Source of the DNA: Gammaproteobacteria bacterium
Lineage (GTDB): Bacteria; Pseudomonadota; Gammaproteobacteria; Pseudomonadales; Azotimanducaceae
Reading direction: 5' to 3'
NCBI GenBank assembly: GCA_002712135.1
Contig: PASO01000016.1
Span: 7,502-12,647 of the forward strand
DNA length: 5,146 bases
Both the position numbers and the translations under genes were made by a program. Below, piece after piece: positions 1 through 5,146 of the stretch (the stretch's first letter is position 1; each line of letters starts with the position of its first letter). The notes under the pieces are model-generated. The model did no database searches, was not told the origin of the DNA, and was given only the letters and a program-made list of their open reading frames with translations.

Positions 1-198
1 AACTGACTTGTCTTTCTGATGATCCGGCGCTACACCCGCACGGACCAAACCAAAAGGAGTCGGTAGACGATCATACATGTCGAGCTCAACAGTGACCTCC
101 TTTTGCCTAAAAAAGTTGCTAACAGTATAGAACCCCGCCGGACCCGATCCTATAATTGCGACCCGCAGCGGATTAGATTCAGTTCCTATATTAGCCAT
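1..198 (-). CDS. Ferredoxin/adrenodoxin-type NADP+ reductase, N-terminal 66 residues (partial)
   Basis: This is the first 66 residues of a flavoprotein that moves electrons between NADPH and a ferredoxin; the gene continues past the left edge. Residues 12-22 ([11 protein letters not shown]) are the Rossmann GxGxxG motif that binds the ADP part of FAD. Residues 42-66 carry the family signature [20 protein letters not shown] followed by KDKSV, typical of adrenodoxin reductase and actinobacterial FprA, and unlike plant-type or E. coli Fpr-type reductases. The ATG at 198 has a Shine-Dalgarno-like GGGAG at 207-203 on the minus strand. An in-frame ATG at 210 would add only four residues and has no clear ribosome site. 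The gene is divergent from the 447 ORF and mutY. The redox partner cannot be told from this window. The family call is firm; the C-terminal NADP-binding part is not visible. Confidence 0.9.
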   Translation of the reverse strand, partial: MANIGTESNPLRVAIIGSGPAGFYTVSNFFRQKEVTVELDMYDRLPTPFGLVRAGVAPDHQKDKSV

Positions 199-367
199 TG
201 ATACTCCCATAGTACGCGAGCATGCAGATTATCAGATTCTGCTCCTCAAATGCATAGATCAAAGGTCGAACACCTTCGTCTAAGGCCGCATAATATGCAT
301 TGCAGAGGCGACTTCGACCGATTGGGTATATCATCATTTTTGCGCTGAACGTACCACCACCAACCAA

Positions 368-391
368 GCTAGCCTAGATTATCGGGCTAGC
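368..391. repeat. 7-bp perfect inverted repeat
   Basis: GCTAGCC (368-374) and GGCTAGC (385-391) are exact reverse complements separated by 10 bases. Each arm contains the palindrome GCTAGC. No T-tract follows, so it does not look like an intrinsic terminator. Its place in a divergent promoter region, just upstream of a possible -10 element, would suit a dimeric regulator's operator, but no regulator is identified. Confidence 0.4.
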
Positions 392-410
392 GGAAACACA
401 ATAAGCTCGC

Positions 411-416
411 CATAAT
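411..416 (+). promoter_or_regulatory. Possible -10 element for the 447 ORF / mutY
   Basis: CATAAT matches the sigma-70 -10 consensus TATAAT at five of six positions and lies about 30 bases before the ATG at 447. At 16-18 bases upstream there is no recognisable -35 hexamer; instead the right arm of the inverted repeat (385-391) lies there. This would need an activator or be a chance match. Confidence 0.2.
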
Positions 417-446
417 ACTACGCAGTTTTTCTGTCATTGGGTCACT

Positions 447-689
447 ATGCTATTAACCATCGAGAAGGTTCTGATCTTGACGTCAGTCAGCATCTTCTCA
501 TCAGCACTCCAAGTCGAACTCGCAGCGCGAGACCTAGAATCAAGAGCCGCCTCTGCGGAAGCAATAGAAGATTACATATTACTGCGTGTAGATGGTGAAA
601 CACTTTGCGAACTGATATCAGAAAAAAAAGATGTTACCTGCGGGATCCTTAATGTGTTTTACAACTGCACACGAGAAAATCTTGGCTGA
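447..689 (+). pseudogene. Internally deleted cyclic-nucleotide-binding domain protein
   Basis: This 80-codon ORF reads as two ends of a cNMP-binding (CRP-like) domain joined without the middle. Residues 1-26 (TIEKVLILTSVSIFSS and on to ELA) resemble the opening helix of small stand-alone cNMP-binding proteins. Residues 29-79 resemble the end of the domain: ESRAASAEAIEDYILLRV matches the common PRSASVTAxEDTxLLRL stretch, with Arg33 at the phosphate-cassette arginine position. ETLCELISEKKDVTCGILNV then matches the closing C-helix. These family patterns are from memory. Intact relatives have roughly 140-150 residues, so about 60-70 residues are missing, including most of the beta barrel and the Gly-Glu pair of the phosphate-binding cassette. 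The frame is uninterrupted, so it may still be translated, but cyclic nucleotide binding is unlikely. It ends inside the longest mutY frame. No strong ribosome site precedes the ATG. It could also be an unrelated hypothetical protein. Confidence 0.5.
519..531. repeat. Short palindrome at the presumed deletion junction
   Basis: CTCGC (519-523) and GCGAG (527-531) are reverse complements around a 3-base centre. The palindrome lies at codons 25-28 of the 447 ORF, where N-terminal family sequence appears to switch to C-terminal family sequence. Such a site could mark a deletion scar, but a 5-bp arm is common by chance. Confidence 0.3.
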
Positions 690-1764
690 GCCAATAAGTA
701 GTCAAACCGACCAAAGCGACGTGGCAACCTTCGCTCCTCGACTATTACACTGGTTCGATAATTTCGGTCGCAAAGACCTACCCTGGCAACAAAACATCAC
801 ACCCTATCGAGTCTGGGTATCAGAAATAATGCTGCAACAGACCCAAGTTACTACAGTCATTCCCTATTTCCAGCGCTTCATAGAGACATTCCCAACAGTA
901 ACCGCACTTGCACATGCTGATCAGGATAGTGTACTGCATCAGTGGACAGGCCTCGGCTACTACGCCCGCGCGCGAAACCTACACAAGGCAGCTTGGCAGA
1001 TCGTAACGGATTTCAACGGTGAATTGCCGTTAACGGTCGATGAACTCACTGCACTGCCGGGGATCGGAAGATCTACCGCGGGTGCGATTGTTGCCATTTG
1101 CAAAGATGAATTTGCGGTCATCCTGGATGGAAACGTGAAACGAGTACTCTCCAGATACTTTGCCATCGATAGATGGCCTGGCCAGACAAGCGTCACAAAT
1201 GAGCTTTGGCAACACGCAAAAGAACTAACGCCAAATAAACGAGTAGCACATTACACTCAGGCCATCATGGATCTCGGCGCGACGCTGTGCACGAGAAGTA
1301 ATCCTGACTGTCCCGCATGTCCTTTTACTTCAGACTGCCTTGCGCATCAGAGCGACAGCATCGAATCTTATCCAGGCAAAAAACCAAAGAAAACTCTACC
1401 AACCAAAACCACTTGTATGCTGGTAATTACCAATCACGATGGGGAAATAATGCTCGAAAAACGTCCATCCCGGGGACTGTGGGGAGGACTATGGAGTTTT
1501 CCTGAAATAAATCTGGCGGATATCGATCGCCTTCTGGCTGACTTGCCCGTGGTACCTCACATCAAAAGGCCAATGCAGGCCTTCAGGCATACCTTCACTC
1601 ATTTCCATTTAGAGATCACTCCAATTCACGTGCAAGTCACCGCCGAGGAGCAGATGCGTAGACAAGACAAGTTTTGTTGGTATTCCCTGACGCACCCTCC
1701 CTCTATAGGCCTTACACGGCCAGTGACCCGTATTATTGAATCTTTAAAGGAGACACACGTTTAG
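631..1764 (+). CDS. mutY: A/G-specific adenine DNA glycosylase MutY
   Basis: MutY removes adenine mispaired with 8-oxoguanine in the GO base-excision repair pathway. Residues are numbered from the first ATG. The catalytic Glu65 lies in VSEIMLQQTQ. The helix-hairpin-helix is LPGIGRSTAG (142-151), and the catalytic Asp166 is in ILDGNVKRVL. The 4Fe-4S ligands Cys220, Cys227, Cys230 and Cys236 show the C-X6-C-X2-C-X5-C spacing. The C-terminal NUDIX-like 8-oxoG recognition domain (about 258-377) has RGLWGGLWSFP and FRHTFTHFHLEI. It is complete and close to E. coli MutY (350 residues). The start is uncertain: homology begins only near residue 31. Candidates are ATG 631, ATG 652, TTG 682 (preceded by GAGA at 673-676) and GTG 721. 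Because 631-681 overlaps the 447 ORF in another frame, I favour 682; the coordinates give the longest frame. It lies upstream of yggX, as in E. coli, and is probably cotranscribed with it. Confidence 0.97.
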   Translation: MLPAGSLMCFTTAHEKILAEPISSQTDQSDVATFAPRLLHWFDNFGRKDLPWQQNITPYRVWVSEIMLQQTQVTTVIPYFQRFIETFPTVTALAHADQDSVLHQWTGLGYYARARNLHKAAWQIVTDFNGELPLTVDELTALPGIGRSTAGAIVAICKDEFAVILDGNVKRVLSRYFAIDRWPGQTSVTNELWQHAKELTPNKRVAHYTQAIMDLGATLCTRSNPDCPACPFTSDCLAHQSDSIESYPGKKPKKTLPTKTTCMLVITNHDGEIMLEKRPSRGLWGGLWSFPEINLADIDRLLADLPVVPHIKRPMQAFRHTFTHFHLEITPIHVQVTAEEQMRRQDKFCWYSLTHPPSIGLTRPVTRIIESLKETHV

Positions 1765-1816
1765 ATTAGCAAAATCTTCACGTACAATTTGAAAAGTTTA
1801 TTCAGCGATAAATGCC

Positions 1817-2095
1817 ATGGCAAAAAACGTTTTCTGTACCCGTCTCAAAAAAGAACTCCCCGGTCTTGACGCTCCACCATTCCCCGGCGCGCGCGGTCAG
1901 GAAATATTTGAAAAGGTGTCTGCAGAAGCATGGGCAGCCTGGCAGGATCTGCAGACCATGCTCATCAATGAAAAACATCTCAATATGATAGACAAGGAAG
2001 CTCGCAAATTCCTCGCCGAGCAACGCGATAAATTCCTCGCTGGTGAAGAAGTTGATCAGGCGGAAGGCTATATCGCCCCAAACCAAGAATCCTGA
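1817..2095 (+). CDS. yggX: Probable Fe(2+)-trafficking protein YggX
   Basis: YggX is a small cytosolic protein linked to iron handling and protection of iron-sulfur proteins from oxidative damage. The 92 residues match the family's normal length of about 90. Conserved features are the N-terminal FCT with Cys7, [12 protein letters not shown] (20-31), SAEAWAAWQ (35-43) and the signature [12 protein letters not shown] (47-58), followed by EARKFL and a final EGY (83-85). It begins 52 bases after the mutY stop with no terminator between, so the two are likely one transcript. MutY carries a 4Fe-4S cluster, and both proteins counter oxidative damage, which fits the conserved pairing. The region before the ATG lacks a clear Shine-Dalgarno sequence, but the start agrees with homologs. 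Confidence 0.97.
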   Translation: MAKNVFCTRLKKELPGLDAPPFPGARGQEIFEKVSAEAWAAWQDLQTMLINEKHLNMIDKEARKFLAEQRDKFLAGEEVDQAEGYIAPNQES

Positions 2096-2109
2096 CATAT
2101 CCCAACGCA

Positions 2110-2253
2110 GTGCGCATCAATATACTTCTTGAAAAGCCGATCGCTTTACTAGTTTTCACCATATTAATTTTAGTCAAGCGCAGTATTGAACAGGATGAAG
2201 CCTCCGCACCAGCACTTCTAGGAAAGACTAAAGCCATCCACTCCTCTGGCTGA
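2110..2253 (+). CDS. Possible small single-pass membrane protein (47 codons)
   Basis: An open frame from GTG 2110 to TGA 2253 lies 14 bases after yggX. Residues 10-22 (PIALLVFTILILV) form a hydrophobic stretch long enough to be part of a membrane helix. It is followed by Lys-Arg and a polar tail (SIEQDEASAPALLGKTKAIH), which suggests a small single-pass protein with the positive side in the cytoplasm. There is no Shine-Dalgarno site before the GTG, no ATG start, and I recognise no family. An AT-rich intergenic stretch can also give such a hydrophobic frame by chance. I keep it as a low-confidence candidate because it fills most of the gap between yggX and the amidohydrolase gene. Confidence 0.22.
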   Translation: MRINILLEKPIALLVFTILILVKRSIEQDEASAPALLGKTKAIHSSG

Positions 2254-2265
2254 TGCTTTTGGTCT
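2225..2265 (+). repeat. Imperfect hairpin upstream of the amidohydrolase gene
   Basis: As RNA, AGACTAAAGC (2225-2234) can pair with GCTTTTGGTCT (2255-2265), giving ten pairs including one G-U and one bulged U, around a 20-base loop. An alternative inner pairing is AGCCA (2232-2236) with TGGCT (2247-2251). What follows is ATTATTAAC rather than a U-run, so it is a weak terminator candidate for mutY-yggX at best. It could instead be a leader structure of the downstream genes. Confidence 0.25.
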
Positions 2266-2299
2266 ATTATTAACAGCCACGTTAACACCGTATGTAACT

Positions 2300-3301
2300 A
2301 TGCCAAAATCAGGTAGCGATGAGTGGCTAGCTCAGGTAATCGAAGATATCATCGAACCCGATCTACCCATTGTCGATCCTCACCACCACCTGTGGAATCG
2401 AGACTGGCAAATCTACGAGATCGAAGATCTTCTCAAGGATACTGGATCCGGTCACAACGTTATCAAAACGCTATATATGGAATGTGGGTCATCGTATCAC
2501 GAGACTGGACCAGAACATCTTAAACCTGTTGGGGAAACCGAGTACGTCATCTCACAACTTAAGAAAGGTCAGGAGATCGGCGGCGCTGAAATTGCCGGCA
2601 TCATCGGTAAGGCAGACCTCAGGCTTGGCGATGATGTTGAAGAAGTCCTGAAACGGCATATTGAAGCTGCAGAAGGCCGGTTCCGCGGCATACGTCATGC
2701 CGGCGCCTGGGTTGAAGATAGATCCATGTATAGCCGCTATGCAGGGCATGCACCAGAAGGATTATACGATCAGGAGGATTTTCGCACCGGTGTCAGATTA
2801 CTGGGCCAGATGGGCCTTACCTACGATACCTACCATTACCACTATCAGAATGATGATTTTCGCCGATTGTCGATCGCTGCACCTGATACACAGATGATCC
2901 TAGATCACTTTGGTACCCCCCTTGGCGTTGGTCCATTCGCCAATCGCCGCGATGAGATATTCGACCTATGGGCTAGTAGCATCTCGGATCTCGCCAAATG
3001 TGACAATGTAGTAGTAAAAATCGGCGGGCTCGCCATGCCAGACAATGGCTTCGGCTGGGACACCAGGGAAACTCCTGCAACTTCGGATGAATTCGTCAAA
3101 GCGCAGCGACCTTACTACCTGCACGCAATTAATTGTTTCGGCGTCGACCGTTGTATGGTGGAGAGCAACTTTCCGGTAGACCGCCTGTCATTGTCATATC
3201 ACATCTTGTTCAATGGCATTAAAAAAATTGTTGCCGATTTTTCAAACGACGAGAAACATCAGCTATTCCATGGCACAGCAGAGCGAGTTTACAACGTATG
3301 A
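2300..3301 (+). CDS. Amidohydrolase-family metal-dependent hydrolase (COG3618 type), possible lactonase
   Basis: A 333-residue TIM-barrel hydrolase of the amidohydrolase_2 (PF04909/COG3618) group. PIVDPHHHLW (23-32) carries the first-strand His-x-His (His28, His30). FRGIRHAG (128-135), ILDHFGTPLG (200-209, with His203) and ESNFPVD (288-294, with Asp294 as the late barrel-strand Asp) are the other conserved blocks. VVVKIGGLAMPDNGFGW (237-253) is typical of a common, uncharacterised subfamily. Characterised members of the wider family include sugar lactonases (L-fuconolactonase, L-rhamnono-lactonase) and 2-pyrone-4,6-dicarboxylate lactonase; the substrate here is unknown. No signal peptide is seen, so it is cytosolic. 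The ATG at 2300 is the first standard start after an in-frame stop at 2219-2221; its ribosome site is poor. Its TGA overlaps the gnd ATG as ATGA, so it is probably translationally coupled to gnd. That context suggests, by inference, an aldonolactone substrate. Confidence 0.9.
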   Translation: MPKSGSDEWLAQVIEDIIEPDLPIVDPHHHLWNRDWQIYEIEDLLKDTGSGHNVIKTLYMECGSSYHETGPEHLKPVGETEYVISQLKKGQEIGGAEIAGIIGKADLRLGDDVEEVLKRHIEAAEGRFRGIRHAGAWVEDRSMYSRYAGHAPEGLYDQEDFRTGVRLLGQMGLTYDTYHYHYQNDDFRRLSIAAPDTQMILDHFGTPLGVGPFANRRDEIFDLWASSISDLAKCDNVVVKIGGLAMPDNGFGWDTRETPATSDEFVKAQRPYYLHAINCFGVDRCMVESNFPVDRLSLSYHILFNGIKKIVADFSNDEKHQLFHGTAERVYNV

Positions 3302-4695
3302 GCAGTGATATTGGCATCGTTGGACTTGCGACCATGGGTCGCAACCTCGCACTAAACTTTCTTGACCACAATCAGCGCGTCTCTGTATGGAATCTGGAAT
3401 CAGAACTTACTGCCACGTTCGAGGCAGAACATGCCCAGGCCCAACTCTTTTGTGCATCATCTCTTACCGAACTAGTCGCAAGTCTTGCAAAGCCCAGACG
3501 CATACTGCTTATGATTCAGGCAGGAGATCCTGTTGATCAGGTGCTAAACCAACTAAAGGTCCTGCTGAACAAAGACGACATTATCATTGATGGCGGAAAC
3601 ACCCACTTCCATGACACTCAACGTCGTCAGTCATCCCTCGAAGCAGCAGGTATTCACTTCGTCGGCATGGGGGTGTCCGGCGGAGAAGCTGGCGCCCGCT
3701 ACGGGCCAAGCTTGATGTTTGGCGGCAGCAAGAGTGCCTGGAAAAACCTGGAAGATCAATTATCTGCCATCGCCGCCAAGTCTGATTTAGGTTCCTGTGC
3801 AGAATATATAGGACCGGACGGCGCAGGCCACTTCGTTAAAATGATCCACAATGGCATCGAATATGGAGATATGCAGGTTATCGCCGAGTCCTATGACATT
3901 CTAAGTAGGGGCCTGAAACTAACCGCCAATGAAATCAGCGAGATCTTTAGAGACTGGAACGAAGGCCCACTTCAGTCCTATCTGATAGAAATCTCAGCAG
4001 CAGTACTTGCGAAACAAGACTCCATTACGGATAAGCCACTAGTTGATCTTGTACTAGATTCTGCCGAACAGAAAGGAACCGGTCGCTGGGCCGCACAGAC
4101 CGCCCTCGACCTCGGGATACCCATACCCACTATCGCCGCCTCAATAGACGCACGTTCCATTTCAAGCAGAAAGACGGAACGTGAAGCGGCTGCCAAAAAA
4201 TTACCTGGTGTTTCCAATACAAATATTGCCATCACCAGCGAAACGATTGGTAACGCCTTACTCGCGGCTAAACTCTGTGCCTACACTCAGGGAATGCAAT
4301 TGATAAGAGCAGGCAGTGAACGCTACAACTGGAATATCAATCTGGCGGATCCCGTAAGAGTATGGACAGGCGGCTGTATCATCCGAGCTAGGCTCCTACG
4401 CGAGATCATCAACGCATTGTCAGAAGCACCTGACGTGGACAATCTACTCATATCCCCTTTGATAACCGACATGATCAGTCAAGCAATACCGGGGCTAAGA
4501 GAGGTGCTGCAAGCAGCTACACAAAGTGGGATCCCAATACCTGCTTTTAGCGCTAGTCTTTCATGGTATGACGCCATCCGCAGCCCCAGACTACCGCAGA
4601 ACCTGACCCAGTCTCAACGAGATGCCTTTGGCGCTCATACCTATAAACGAATTGATGACCCTGAAACTGCGGTACATACAGAATGGCTGAAGTAA
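3298..4695 (+). CDS. gnd: 6-phosphogluconate dehydrogenase (decarboxylating)
   Basis: Gnd oxidatively decarboxylates 6-phosphogluconate to ribulose 5-phosphate and CO2 in the pentose phosphate pathway. At 465 residues it is the long form, close to E. coli Gnd (468). The dinucleotide fold opens with IGIVGLATMGRNLALN (5-20). Substrate and catalytic residues are present: Ser127-Gly-Gly (GVSGGE), Lys181 and Glu188 in KMIHNGIEYGD, Lys259 in KGTGRW, Arg286, and Arg441/His447 in the C-terminal tail (FGAHTYKRID) that reaches the partner subunit. The oddity is VWNLES (30-35). Most NADP-specific enzymes have Asn-Arg-Ser/Thr here to hold the 2'-phosphate; this one has Asn32-Leu33-Glu34. That predicts weaker NADP and possibly better NAD use. 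The ATG overlaps the amidohydrolase stop, and the 3' end overlaps gntK by 13 bases, so the three are likely one operon. Confidence 0.97.
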   Translation: MSSDIGIVGLATMGRNLALNFLDHNQRVSVWNLESELTATFEAEHAQAQLFCASSLTELVASLAKPRRILLMIQAGDPVDQVLNQLKVLLNKDDIIIDGGNTHFHDTQRRQSSLEAAGIHFVGMGVSGGEAGARYGPSLMFGGSKSAWKNLEDQLSAIAAKSDLGSCAEYIGPDGAGHFVKMIHNGIEYGDMQVIAESYDILSRGLKLTANEISEIFRDWNEGPLQSYLIEISAAVLAKQDSITDKPLVDLVLDSAEQKGTGRWAAQTALDLGIPIPTIAASIDARSISSRKTEREAAAKKLPGVSNTNIAITSETIGNALLAAKLCAYTQGMQLIRAGSERYNWNINLADPVRVWTGGCIIRARLLREIINALSEAPDVDNLLISPLITDMISQAIPGLREVLQAATQSGIPIPAFSASLSWYDAIRSPRLPQNLTQSQRDAFGAHTYKRIDDPETAVHTEWLK

Positions 4696-5146
4696 GCATC
4701 GTAGTAATGGGTGTTACCGGTTGTGGCAAAACCACCATTGGGAAAGCTATTGCGGATGCACTGGGATATCCCTTTTACGATGGCGATGACTTTCATCCAG
4801 AAGAAAACGTCGCAAAGATGAGTCGGGGCGAACCACTGACAGACGCAGACCGCGCCGGATGGTTGAATACACTAAAGAACCTGATGGCAACCAACGAAGT
4901 TAGGAATACGGCGATCGTCGTTGCCTGCTCTGCCCTTAAAGATACCTACCGAAAAGCACTCAGTAATGAGCGAAGCCCACTATTTGTTTTTCTCGATATA
5001 TCTCAGGAAACCGCCGTGGCGCGACTAAAGGCTCGAACGGACCACTATATGCCTGTTTCACTAGTACAGAGCCAATTTGATACGTTGGAGAGACCATATG
5101 ATGTCATTGTGGTGGAGTCGGACAATCCTCTTGAAGAAGTACAACA
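4683..5146 (+). CDS. gntK: Gluconokinase, GntK/thermoresistant family (3' end missing)
   Basis: This kinase phosphorylates D-gluconate with ATP to 6-phosphogluconate, the substrate of the Gnd encoded just upstream. The 154 visible residues are most of a family usually about 165-180 long; the C-terminus lies beyond the right edge. The P-loop is GVTGCGKT (10-17). YDGDDFHPEENVAKMSRGEPL (32-52) gives the substrate/DGDxxHP motif, DADRAGW (54-60) follows, and CSALKDTYR (82-90) is the conserved CSALKxxYR block. RLKARTDHYMPVSLVQSQF (114-132) belongs to the lid region. The start at 4683 overlaps gnd by 13 bases. An ATG at 4707 would leave only one residue before the P-loop, so 4683 is preferred. The overlap suggests translational coupling with gnd. 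The call is firm. Confidence 0.95.
   Translation, partial: MAEVSIVVMGVTGCGKTTIGKAIADALGYPFYDGDDFHPEENVAKMSRGEPLTDADRAGWLNTLKNLMATNEVRNTAIVVACSALKDTYRKALSNERSPLFVFLDISQETAVARLKARTDHYMPVSLVQSQFDTLERPYDVIVVESDNPLEEVQ

Larger units (their letters stand above)
199..446. other. Divergent intergenic region
   Basis: About 250 bases separate the minus-strand reductase from the plus-strand ORF at 447. No convincing gene or RNA gene is visible. It holds the inverted repeat at 368-391, a possible -10 element at 411-416, two ATGCAT palindromes (250-255 and 295-300) and two copies of AGATTATC (226-233 and 376-383). Both flanking genes should be transcribed outward from here. I found no strong sigma-70 -35/-10 pair on either strand. 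Confidence 0.6.

Noticed and set aside
226..383. Two AGATTATC copies and two ATGCAT sites as a repeat array or operators
   Set aside because: Copies are 6-8 bases, irregularly spaced and AT-rich, so chance is enough to explain them.
960..1215. Two minus-strand open frames inside mutY
   Set aside because: They lie opposite the catalytic core of a clearly conserved MutY, and their translations show no recognisable motif.
1765..1816. Possible terminator between mutY and yggX
   Set aside because: The 52 bases contain no stem followed by a T-run.
2129..2167. Promoter built on TTGAAA (2129-2134) upstream of the amidohydrolase gene
   Set aside because: No acceptable -10 hexamer lies 16-18 bases downstream.
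1802..2288. Two minus-strand open frames of about 100 codons across yggX and the following gap
   Set aside because: They lie opposite yggX or run into the gap with no ribosome site and no family resemblance; the plus-strand YggX match is unambiguous.
2323..3099. Several plus- and minus-strand frames within the amidohydrolase gene
   Set aside because: They are out-of-frame readings of a conserved hydrolase; none has a coherent domain.
3978..4235. Minus-strand 85-codon frame inside gnd
   Set aside because: It is opposite the conserved C-terminal domain of Gnd and has no independent support.

Overview
The window looks like chromosomal DNA of a gammaproteobacterium with a moderate GC content of roughly one half, probably uncultured or marine. 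The strongest evidence is the mutY-yggX gene pair in the same order as in Escherichia coli, together with proteins very close to enterobacterial MutY, YggX, 6-phosphogluconate dehydrogenase and gluconokinase. No mobile element, CRISPR array, rRNA or tRNA was seen.

Layout. Bases 1-198 (minus strand) hold the N-terminus of an adrenodoxin-reductase-type ferredoxin-NADP reductase that runs off the left edge. A divergent intergenic region of about 250 bases follows; it contains a 7-bp inverted repeat. At 447-689 (plus strand) is an 80-codon ORF. I read it as a cyclic-nucleotide-binding domain protein that has lost its middle: the N-terminal helix is joined in frame to the C-terminal end of the domain. 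It runs into the 5' end of mutY (A/G-specific adenine glycosylase, stop at 1764), followed by yggX (1817-2095). A gap of about 200 bases holds a possible 47-codon membrane ORF and an imperfect hairpin.

The right half is a tightly packed gene set: a COG3618-type TIM-barrel amidohydrolase (2300-3301), 6-phosphogluconate dehydrogenase gnd (3298-4695, ATGA overlap) and a gluconokinase gntK (from 4683, 13-base overlap, cut by the right edge). GntK makes 6-phosphogluconate from gluconate, and Gnd oxidatively decarboxylates it to ribulose 5-phosphate. The amidohydrolase superfamily includes sugar lactonases, so the first gene may supply the aldonate by opening a lactone. That last step is inference.

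Two points deserve most attention: the internally deleted cyclic-nucleotide-binding ORF, and the missing NADP-binding arginine in Gnd (Asn-Leu-Glu instead of the usual Asn-Arg-Ser/Thr), which suggests altered cofactor preference in an otherwise intact enzyme.
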